Below the pieces are notes generated by a model. That model was not told the DNA's origin and searched no databases. It saw only the letters and a list, made by a program, of their open reading frames with translations. From Desulfovibrionaceae bacterium (lineage in GTDB: Bacteria; Desulfobacterota; Desulfovibrionia; Desulfovibrionales; Desulfovibrionaceae): 64,000 nt of DNA. Each line of letters begins with the position of its first letter. The first letter of the stretch is position 1. The DNA lies in assembly GCA_015709315.1 (NCBI GenBank), contig JACCQI010000008.1, forward strand, positions 1 through 64,000, written 5' to 3'. Shown piece after piece: positions 43,623-50,573 of the stretch. Both the position numbers and the translations under genes were made by a program.

Positions 43623-44224
43623 TCGTTCTGATGCGCCACGCGCACACGGCGCAGGCCAAGGGGCGGTGCGTGGGCCGGACCGACGTCCCCCTGTCCGTTC
43701 AGGGGATCGCCCAGGCCGAAGAAGCGGCCGAGGCCCTGTCCGGGGCCGGGTTCGTCCGGTTGTGCGCCAGCCCGTCCGGCCGGGCGCGGGACACCCTGGC
43801 TCCCCTGGCCGATTGCCTGTCCATGCGGGCGGATGTCCTGTTCGACCTGGACGAGATCGACATGGGGGAGTGGGACGGCCTGTTTTTCAGCGACATCCGC
43901 GCCCGGTTCCCGGACGCCTATGCGGAGCGCGGGAGCCGGTTCGGCGGCTTCCGGCCGCCGGGCGGCGAATCCTTCAACGACGCGGCGGACCGCGCCATGG
44001 CCGTTCTCGGACGGCTGGCGTCCGGTCCCCGACCCGTGCTGGCCGTGACCCATGCGGGCGTCATCCGCGCCGTACTCTGCCGGTTGACGGGCCATCCCAT
44101 GGACGATCCCTTCCGGTTCGCACCCGGCCATTGCCGGTGTACGCTGCTCACGCCGACGGAAGCGGGATTGGACCTTGCGGCCGAAAACCTGTCTCCCGCC
44201 GACGTGGCTTCGTATCTTTCCTAG
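43619..44224 (+). CDS. histidine phosphatase (CobC/phosphoglycerate-mutase-like)
   Basis: A 201-residue protein of the RHG phosphatase family. The catalytic N-terminal stretch is LMRHAHTAQA; RDTLAPLADCL and GGESFNDAADR follow, and the second catalytic His is in VTHAGVIRA. It overlaps the NTP-transferase/HD gene by four bases (ATGA). Relatives include CobC, which dephosphorylates a cobalamin intermediate, so removing phosphate from a cofactor intermediate is a fair guess. It ends on a CTAG shared with the convergent DUF364 gene. Confidence 0.85.
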   Translation: MIVLMRHAHTAQAKGRCVGRTDVPLSVQGIAQAEEAAEALSGAGFVRLCASPSGRARDTLAPLADCLSMRADVLFDLDEIDMGEWDGLFFSDIRARFPDAYAERGSRFGGFRPPGGESFNDAADRAMAVLGRLASGPRPVLAVTHAGVIRAVLCRLTGHPMDDPFRFAPGHCRCTLLTPTEAGLDLAAENLSPADVASYLS

Positions 44225-44943
44225 GAGCTTTGCGGGCAGAACCTGTCCCAGCCCATGAGCGCGGCCCCGCCGGAGATGGTGGTGCCGTAGAAGAGCACGG
44301 GCTTGTCGGTCAGGAACATGTCGATGCTGCTGTTGGCCAGGGTGGTGCCCGTGACCAGCAGCAGGTCGCACCAGTCAACGGCGTCCCGCGTGGCCTCGCC
44401 GCCCTCGATGAGAACCCCCCGCTTGGTCTGGCCCACGTTGTCCGGGTCGAGGTCGATGAGCCGGATTTCGGTCTTGCCGCTCAAGGCTCCCGTCAGGGCG
44501 GGCTGGAAGCCGATGATGGTGATGCGCTCGGCGTCGTAGTGCTCGCGGATGTAGTCGAATATCCGCTTCGAGCATTCCTTGGGGCCGGTGTCCTTGCAAT
44601 GGATCGTGCCGCGTGCCGTGCCCTGGTGGCGGCATACGGCGTTGAGGGTGGACACGAACACCGCGCGGTTGAAATTGTCGTCGAGCGGCAGGGCGGCCAC
44701 TTCGGCCAGGGTGCCGGTGAAGTTGCCGTAGTGGTCGGTGAACGCCTGGCCGCGCGCGTCGCGGAACACGGCCTCCATGAGCTTTTCCTTGCCCTTCTGG
44801 ATGGGGAAGTCGGTCTCCTCGGGCGTGCCGATGGCCTCCTTCACGGTCAGGGGACCGGCGGATACGGTGATGCGTTCATTGAGGATGCCCTGTTCCTTCC
44901 ATTGGTCAAGGGCCTTTTCGCGGACGGTTTCGAGAATGGTCAT
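44221..44943 (-). CDS. DUF364/heavy-metal-chelation-type protein
   Basis: A 240-residue cytoplasmic protein with the DUF4213/DUF364 layout (N-terminal small domain, then a Rossmann-like domain with ITIIGFQPALTGAL and LVTGTTLANSSID). DUF364 has been proposed to chelate heavy metals. Cysteines occur at CRHQG, HCKDTGPKEC and the C-terminal FCPQSS. It is the last gene of modCAB-DUF364, eight bases after modB, with AGGAG before its start; a role in holding or sorting molybdate/tungstate is plausible. Confidence 0.78.
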   Translation of the reverse strand: MTILETVREKALDQWKEQGILNERITVSAGPLTVKEAIGTPEETDFPIQKGKEKLMEAVFRDARGQAFTDHYGNFTGTLAEVAALPLDDNFNRAVFVSTLNAVCRHQGTARGTIHCKDTGPKECSKRIFDYIREHYDAERITIIGFQPALTGALSGKTEIRLIDLDPDNVGQTKRGVLIEGGEATRDAVDWCDLLLVTGTTLANSSIDMFLTDKPVLFYGTTISGGAALMGWDRFCPQSS

Positions 44944-44951
44944 GGGGTCTC

Positions 44952-45620
44952 CTATACGGCCGAGAGCCGTTTCAGCGCGATGAAGATCGAAAGCGAGAAC
45001 GCGCCGATGATGGCCGAAAGCACCAGCGCGCGTTCGAACTCGCCGCTGAACACGGCGTTGTAGATTTCAAGGGACAGGGTATTGGTCTTGCCGATGATGT
45101 TGCCGCCGAGCATGAGCGTGATGCCGACCTCGCCCAGGGAGCGGCCGAGCGCCAGGAACCAGCCCGCGGCCACGTTGCGGCGGATGGTGGGCAAAAGCAC
45201 CAGCCAGAAGGTCTGCCAGCGGTTTTTGCCCAGCACGTGCGATATCTCGGCCAGCCGTTTGACGTCGCCGCGCAGGGCGGCCTCCACCGGCTTGACCATG
45301 AGCGGCATCCCGGCCACGAACGAGGCCAGGACCACGCCCGGGAAGCTGAAGATCAGGTCCACGGGCAGAATGCGCGACAATGGCCCGGATCGGCCGAGCA
45401 GCATGAGCAGGATGAAGCCCGTGGCGATGGGCGGGAAAACCAGCGGAAGCGTGACCAGGAAGTCCGTGGCCGAGCGCAGGAAGCCCGTGCCGCTGGTCAG
45501 GTAATAGCCCAGAAGGACGCCGAATGCGAGATGCAGCGCGCCCGCCGCGGCCAACGTCTTGAGCGTCAGCCATAGCGGGGCGGAGGTCTGCGGATCAACC
45601 AGGATGCGGAAAAAATCCAT
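44952..45620 (-). CDS. modB: molybdate/tungstate ABC permease
   Basis: A 222-residue inner-membrane protein with about five helices and the cytoplasmic EAA-type loop (DVKRLAEISHVLGKNRW, then ALGRSLGEVGITLMLGGNI). This pattern fits ModB/WtpB/TupB permeases. It begins six bases past the modA stop. The choice between molybdate and tungstate cannot be read from the sequence. Confidence 0.85.
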   Translation of the reverse strand: MDFFRILVDPQTSAPLWLTLKTLAAAGALHLAFGVLLGYYLTSGTGFLRSATDFLVTLPLVFPPIATGFILLMLLGRSGPLSRILPVDLIFSFPGVVLASFVAGMPLMVKPVEAALRGDVKRLAEISHVLGKNRWQTFWLVLLPTIRRNVAAGWFLALGRSLGEVGITLMLGGNIIGKTNTLSLEIYNAVFSGEFERALVLSAIIGAFSLSIFIALKRLSAV

Positions 45621-45626
45621 CGTTTT

Positions 45627-46355
45627 CTACAGCCCGTGCCGCTTGACGATTTCCTTGGCTTCCGGGGTCTTGAGGAAGGCCAGGAAGGCATCGGCCTGTT
45701 TCTTTTCCGTGCAGGTGTCGAGCACGCCCACGATGATGCGGATGGGCGAGTAACCGTCCTGGTCGAGAATCACGAACCCGCCGATCTGCTTTTGCACGTT
45801 CAGGGCGTGGGTCAGGTTCATAAAGCCCATGTCCACCTCGTTGGTGTTGAGGTAGGAGAATACCTGGGGAATGGTGGCCACTTCCAAAAGCCTCGGCTTG
45901 ATGGCGGGCAGTCGGCCGCTGTTTTGCAGGAATTCCCTGGCGGCTTTGCCGTAGATGGCTTTTCCCGTGTCGGGCAGGGCGATGCGCCCGGCCTGCGGGT
46001 CGTCCAGGTCCGAGACCTTGGAGAATTGCGAGGACTTGGCAAAGGCCAGGACCAGCTTGCCCCGGCCCAGCTCCAGCGTTTCAACCATGGGCAGTTGGGC
46101 CTTGGTCAGGAACGTCTCGTCCCCCAGCACCAGGCCGACCTCGCCGCTTTGGCGGGCCAGGGTGGTGACGCGGGCCATGTTGCCGTAAATGAGGTTGATG
46201 GAGTTGCCGGTCTTTTGCCGGTATGCCTCGCTGAGGGCGTTGACCATTTTTTTGTAGCCCGCGCCCGAGGCGAGGACCAGGTCTTCGGCCTGGGCCGCAG
46301 GGGCCAGACAGGCTGCGATCAACAGGGCGAGCAATAGGGTACGGATTTTATGCAT
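45627..46355 (-). CDS. modA: molybdate/tungstate-binding periplasmic protein
   Basis: A 242-residue precursor with a signal peptide ending near AQA. ModA-type features are DLVLASGAGYKKMVNALSE at the mature N terminus, GNMARVTTLARQSGEVGLVL in the middle, ALPDTGKAIYGKAAREFL and VDMGFMNLTHAL. AAGGAAG precedes the start. It lies between modC and modB, an unusual order. As D. vulgaris modA is activated by TunR, the divergent tunR gene here fits the same circuit. Confidence 0.88.
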   Translation of the reverse strand: MHKIRTLLLALLIAACLAPAAQAEDLVLASGAGYKKMVNALSEAYRQKTGNSINLIYGNMARVTTLARQSGEVGLVLGDETFLTKAQLPMVETLELGRGKLVLAFAKSSQFSKVSDLDDPQAGRIALPDTGKAIYGKAAREFLQNSGRLPAIKPRLLEVATIPQVFSYLNTNEVDMGFMNLTHALNVQKQIGGFVILDQDGYSPIRIIVGVLDTCTEKKQADAFLAFLKTPEAKEIVKRHGL

Positions 46356-46376
46356 GATATGCTTCCTTGGCTTGGG

Positions 46377-47060
46377 TTAAACGGGTGAAACGGAAGGGGC
46401 GAACACGGGAGGGCGCATAGTTTGGCGATCCAGCCACTCCGGGGCGATCCTGCCGTTTTCCAGGGCCACGATGCGGTTGCCGAGCCGTTCGGCTTCCTCG
46501 AGGTCGTGGGTCACGTGGATGATGGGAATGCCGAGTTTCGGCTTCAGGTCGGCCAGCAAGGCCCGGAGGAAGGAACGGGTCTCCACGTCCAGGGCGGAAA
46601 AGGGTTCGTCCAGGAGCAGCAGGTCCGGGCAGCGCGCCAGGGCCTGGCAAAAGGCCGTGCGCTGCCTTTCCCCGCCGGAGATGGAATCCGGCCTGCGGTC
46701 GGCCAGGCGGCCGATGCCGAAGGTCTCCATGAGCGGGACGATCTGGCTGTCGTCCGGCGCGCCGAAGCCGATGTTCTGGCGGACGGTCAGGTGCGGGAAC
46801 AGGGGAAATTCCTGGAAGACCAGCCCTATCTTCCGTTTGTGCGTGGGCACGAAGTTGCGGGCGTCGATGTCGGTCCAGGCGACGCCGTTCAGGGAGATGG
46901 TCCCGTGGTCCGGGGCGTCGAGGCCCGCGATGAGCCGCACCAGGGTCGTCTTTCCGGCCCCGGAAGGGCCGACGATGGCGGTCAGCTCGCCGGGGCGGCA
47001 GGCAAAGGCGGCCTGTAGTTCGAATTGGTCCAGTTGTTTGCGTATGTCGACGTTCAGCAT
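46377..47060 (-). CDS. modC: molybdate/tungstate ABC ATPase without TOBE domain
   Basis: A 227-residue ATPase with Walker A VGPSGAGKTT, signature SISGGERQR, Walker B LLLLDEPFSALD and the His of HVTHDLEEA. E. coli ModC carries a C-terminal molybdate-binding TOBE domain; here the protein ends soon after the nucleotide-binding domain, so transport is not feedback-inhibited that way. I start at ATG 47060, giving the normal opening MLNVDIRKQL; the frame runs further upstream without a ribosome site. It is divergent from tunR. Confidence 0.85.
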   Translation of the reverse strand: MLNVDIRKQLDQFELQAAFACRPGELTAIVGPSGAGKTTLVRLIAGLDAPDHGTISLNGVAWTDIDARNFVPTHKRKIGLVFQEFPLFPHLTVRQNIGFGAPDDSQIVPLMETFGIGRLADRRPDSISGGERQRTAFCQALARCPDLLLLDEPFSALDVETRSFLRALLADLKPKLGIPIIHVTHDLEEAERLGNRIVALENGRIAPEWLDRQTMRPPVFAPSVSPV

Positions 47061-47136
47061 CGTGTTCGCGCCGGGTTGAGGGTACCGGGAGTGCATGGAG
47101 AATGCGGGACTTGTGCCGATTTCCTTAATCACCTAT

Positions 47137-47166
47137 GTTCTGTGTTCAAATGGAGCAACACGGTCA
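47137..47166. promoter_or_regulatory. 30-bp imperfect inverted repeat, candidate TunR site
   Basis: GTTCTGTGTT and AACACGGTCA (8 of 10 positions inverted) flank a 10-base spacer, 30 bases in all, in the modC/tunR gap. TunR proteins are reported to bind a 30-bp motif, which would suit a protein derived from XerC/XerD. The match to the published motif itself is not checked. Confidence 0.5.
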
Positions 47167-47204
47167 CGCGAATGGATGAATGAGTGACTGTTCATGGAAT
47201 GGGA

Positions 47205-48272
47205 ATGACGCAAAGCAAGCCATCGGGAAAGGTCTGTCCGCGGGAATTCTTTCGCGTATCGGAACATGTGAAGTACCTGGAGCCGGCGCAGGTCGAGGAC
47301 TTCCGGAAGGCGTTCGCCCGCTGGAAGGACGAGGCCCGGCGGGCGGACAGCGTGCGCGCCCGGACGCGCATGTGGCTTATTTTTCTGCTGCTCAGGCACT
47401 CGGGGGCGCGGCTGGGCGAAATCCTGTCCTTGGACGATACCGCCTGCTTTGACGCGACGGGCGGGACCATCCGCCTGGGCGGCGACCGGAAGCGGGAGGT
47501 CCCCCTGCCCGAGGAAGTGTTCGACCTGGTGATGAGCGTTCTGGACGGCCCCATGGGGTGCGGTTCGCGCGGGGATTTCTTTCACGCCGATCCCGGCTAT
47601 TTCCGGCGCATCTGCTACGCGCGCGGCAAGGAGGCCGGGCTGCCCAGGGAGCTGTCCGGCCCCAATGTCCTGCGGAACACGCGGGCCGTGGAAATGCTCC
47701 GCAGCGGCGTGCCCATCACCGTGGTCCGCGACGTGCTCGGCCAGTCCTCCCTCAACCTGACGGCCTGCTTCCAGCAATTTTCCCCGGAGGACTCGCGCTC
47801 CATCGTGCTGAGTGCCCAGCAGACCATGCGCCACAAGACCAGCGCCCGGAATTCGTTCGTGGGACACGTCACCCGCATCGAGCGGGACGCGGTCATGGCG
47901 GAAGTGGTCTTGGAAACCCGCAGCGGGCTGGAGATCGGCGCGGTCATCACCGTGGGCAGCCTGATCAACCTGGGGCTGGTCGTGGGCAGCCCGGTGGTGG
48001 CCACGGTCAAGGCCCCGCTGGTCAACGTCCTGCGCGGCGGCGCAAAGGCCGAGGGCAGCGCGCGCAACCGGCTCAAGGCCAGGGTCCTGCGCGTGACCGA
48101 TTCCCCGGTGCTCTCCGAGGTCCTGGGCCGCCTTGACGACGGCACCGACGTCTGCGCCCTCATTTCGGCGGACAGCGCCCGCGAGCTGTCTCTGCAAAGC
48201 GGCGACGAGGTGGAGTTCTGGTTCAAGGCCCTGTCCGTGGTCCTGAACACCGTCCGTCTGGAAGCCGTGTAG
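47205..48272 (+). CDS. tunR: TunR-family tungstate/molybdate regulator (dead tyrosine recombinase plus TOBE)
   Basis: A 355-residue regulator. The N-terminal part (about 15-205) has a tyrosine-recombinase fold, with the first Arg retained in HSGARLGEI, but the HxLRH box reads NVLRN and the catalytic Tyr position is Phe in LTACFQQF. It therefore should bind but not cut DNA. The C-terminal part (about 210-355) carries two TOBE/molbindin repeats (SARNSFVGHVTRIE and SARNRLKARVLRVT) for oxyanion binding. This is the TunR design of sulfate reducers, where it activates modABC and is relieved by tungstate. Start 47205 is one of several (47184 GTG, 47199 ATG), none with a strong ribosome site. Confidence 0.88.
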   Translation: MTQSKPSGKVCPREFFRVSEHVKYLEPAQVEDFRKAFARWKDEARRADSVRARTRMWLIFLLLRHSGARLGEILSLDDTACFDATGGTIRLGGDRKREVPLPEEVFDLVMSVLDGPMGCGSRGDFFHADPGYFRRICYARGKEAGLPRELSGPNVLRNTRAVEMLRSGVPITVVRDVLGQSSLNLTACFQQFSPEDSRSIVLSAQQTMRHKTSARNSFVGHVTRIERDAVMAEVVLETRSGLEIGAVITVGSLINLGLVVGSPVVATVKAPLVNVLRGGAKAEGSARNRLKARVLRVTDSPVLSEVLGRLDDGTDVCALISADSARELSLQSGDEVEFWFKALSVVLNTVRLEAV

Positions 48273-48530
48273 TCGGAGTGCCTCGCAGGCGGCTCTTTCC
48301 CCCTGTTGAGCTGCGGTCGATGGGGCATTCAACAGCAAATTTGATTCCATCAACTCACTGATATATTGGGAAAATTCCTACAGTCTGTTCCCCGTCGCCC
48401 GCGCACGCCAAGTGTCCGCAGAAAAGTGGAGGTCGGATGGAGAATATGTTACGGAGACGGTAAGGTTGGTCCGTACTCAAAGTTGAGGAAGGGCTTGTTG
48501 TCATCGTCCCTGAAACATCAAGGAGGCGCC

Positions 48531-49496
48531 ATGCAGATTCCGGTCGAGAAGAAGCGGGAAATGCTCTGGACCATGATTTTGTCCCGGGCATTTTCGGACA
48601 CCCTTTCCGAGTTGTGCAAGACTCAGGGGAGAGTTCCGGGGATGATGATCTTGAGTACGGGGCAGGAGGCGGTCGGCTCCGGTGTCTGTGCAGCCCTGCT
48701 TCCGGAAGATGTGATCGTCACCAACCATCGCAGCCATAGCCATCTGTTGGCCAAGGGTGCCGACCCGAGGGCTCTGATGGCGGAAATCTACTGCAAGAGC
48801 ACGGGCTGCAACAAGGGCAAGAGCGGCACCCTGCATCTGGCCGTGCCGGAGGTCAACGCGCCCTGCACAAGCACCGTGGTGGGGGCCGGCCTGCCCCTGG
48901 CCGTCGGCCAAGCCTTTGCCCAGCAATACAGGGAGGAACGGCGCGTGACGGTCTGCTTTTTCGGCGACGGCGCCGCGGATGAGGGATCATTTCACGAGGC
49001 GCTGAACCTGGCCAGCCTCTGGCGCCTGCCTGTGATCTTCGTCTGCGAGAACAATCTGTACGCCGGAGCGCAGCGGTATGAAGAGCACACCAGGACCCGG
49101 CACGTGGCGGACAGGGCCGAGGGCTATGCCATTCCCGGCGAGGTGGTGGACGGCAACGATGTCCTGGCCGTGTACGCGTCATTGACCAAGTCCAGGCAGC
49201 GCGCCCTCGCAGGGGAGGGGCCGACCCTTCTGGAATGCAAGACCTACCGTTGCCATGGGCACAGCGAGAGCGATCCGCAACACTACCAGCCCGAGGAGGA
49301 GATCAGGAGCTGGCGGGGGAAATGCCCGATTCCGAGGCTGAGCGACAACCTCCTGGCCGAGGGCCGGATCACCAGGGACGAAATACGGGAAATGCAGGCC
49401 AAAGCCGAGGCCATGGTGCGGGACGCCGTGAGTTTCGCGGAGGCAAGTCCCTATCCGCTCGCCGAAGAGGCGCTCGAGGATGTGTGGGCGGACTAG
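48531..49496 (+). CDS. TPP-dependent 2-oxo-acid/acetoin dehydrogenase E1 alpha-like
   Basis: A 321-residue thiamine-diphosphate enzyme subunit. The TPP/Mg motif is FFGDGAADEGSFHEAL, ending with VCENN, in the usual GDG(x)n-NN form; NHRSHSHLLAKG and KSGTLHL are also typical of E1 alpha chains of acetoin and pyruvate dehydrogenases. AAGGAGG lies at good spacing. The E1 beta gene follows by 39 bases. No E2 (lipoyl acyltransferase) or E3 gene is in the window, so the acceptor of the two-carbon unit is unknown. Confidence 0.85.
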   Translation: MQIPVEKKREMLWTMILSRAFSDTLSELCKTQGRVPGMMILSTGQEAVGSGVCAALLPEDVIVTNHRSHSHLLAKGADPRALMAEIYCKSTGCNKGKSGTLHLAVPEVNAPCTSTVVGAGLPLAVGQAFAQQYREERRVTVCFFGDGAADEGSFHEALNLASLWRLPVIFVCENNLYAGAQRYEEHTRTRHVADRAEGYAIPGEVVDGNDVLAVYASLTKSRQRALAGEGPTLLECKTYRCHGHSESDPQHYQPEEEIRSWRGKCPIPRLSDNLLAEGRITRDEIREMQAKAEAMVRDAVSFAEASPYPLAEEALEDVWAD

Positions 49497-49535
49497 CGGC
49501 CGGATGCCGACAAACTTTGTGAAAGGCGGGATACC

Positions 49536-50513
49536 ATGCAACAGCTGGGAATGGGTCAGGCGGTTAATCAGGCACTCCGCGAGGAGATGCGGCGTAATTC
49601 GGAAGTGTTCATTGCCGGAGAAGGGGTGGGGGTAGGCATTCACGTCAACCCGATGTTCCCCACGACCGGACTCTTGGAGGAATTCGGCTCCAAACGGGTG
49701 CGCGATACCCCCGTGTCCGAGGCGGCCATCGCCGGGTTGGCCGTTGGGGCGGCCGAGGCCGGGTTGCGCCCCGTAGTGGAAATCATGTTCAACCCCTTCA
49801 TCACCCTGGCTTCCGACATGATCGTCAACCATGCGGCAAAACTCCGCTATCTCTCCGGGGGCAAGTCCTCTTTCCCCTTGGTCATACGTGTCAAGACGGG
49901 GGCCGGCTTCGGGGCCGGCTGCCAGCATTCGCACAACCTCGAAGCCTGGCTGGCGCATTGCCCGGGACTGAAGGTGGTCATGCCCGCCACTCCCGCCGAT
50001 GCGAAGGGCTTGCTCAAGTCCGCCATCCGCGACGACAATCCGGTAATATTCATTGAAGATATGATGCTCTATTTTGCCCCGGGTCCAGTACCCGAGGAAG
50101 AGTATCTGACTCCCATCGGCAAGGCCGATGTCAAGCGTCCCGGCGGCGATGTCAGCCTGGTGACCTGGGGCAATATGCTTGGTGTGGCCTTCAAGGCGGC
50201 GGAACGGCTGGCGCAGGAGGGCGTTGAGGTCGAAGTGGTTGATTTGCGCTCCCTGGTTCCCCTGGACACCGAAACCATTCTGGAATCCGTGCGCAAGACC
50301 GGAAGGCTGGTGGTGCTGCACGAGGCGACCCGCACCGGCGGCTTTGCCGGCGAGGTGTCCGCAGTGGTCATGGAACACGCCTTCGGCGAACTCAAAGCGC
50401 CTTTGCGGCGGGTGACGGGCCCGGACATTCCGGTGCCGGCCAGTCCCACGCTGGAGCGGTTTTATATACCCGACGAGGAGCAGGTGGTCACTGCGGTCAG
50501 GGAAATACTCTGA
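49536..50513 (+). CDS. TPP-dependent E1 beta-like (transketolase-type)
   Basis: A 325-residue partner of the E1 alpha chain. Family features: EVFIAGEGVGV near the N terminus, VRDTPVSEAAIAGLAVGAA, PLVIRVKTGAG and CPGLKVVMPATPADAKGLL, and the C-terminal transketolase domain (VVDLRSLVPLDTETI, LVVLHEATRTGGF). AAAGGCGGG precedes the ATG. The acetoin and branched-chain E1 beta families are both possible. A molybdopterin oxidoreductase gene starts 60 bases on, so the three may be co-transcribed. Confidence 0.85.
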   Translation: MQQLGMGQAVNQALREEMRRNSEVFIAGEGVGVGIHVNPMFPTTGLLEEFGSKRVRDTPVSEAAIAGLAVGAAEAGLRPVVEIMFNPFITLASDMIVNHAAKLRYLSGGKSSFPLVIRVKTGAGFGAGCQHSHNLEAWLAHCPGLKVVMPATPADAKGLLKSAIRDDNPVIFIEDMMLYFAPGPVPEEEYLTPIGKADVKRPGGDVSLVTWGNMLGVAFKAAERLAQEGVEVEVVDLRSLVPLDTETILESVRKTGRLVVLHEATRTGGFAGEVSAVVMEHAFGELKAPLRRVTGPDIPVPASPTLERFYIPDEEQVVTAVREIL

Positions 50514-50573
50514 GGGTGAGCATATCCGGGCATTGGCAGACGACCCCCAAAAAACAACATAAAAGGAGCCGCC

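Noticed and set aside
47205-48272. Phage integrase for a mobile element
   Set aside because: The nucleophilic Tyr and the His residues of the active-site box are missing and TOBE domains follow; it is a regulator of the mod genes.
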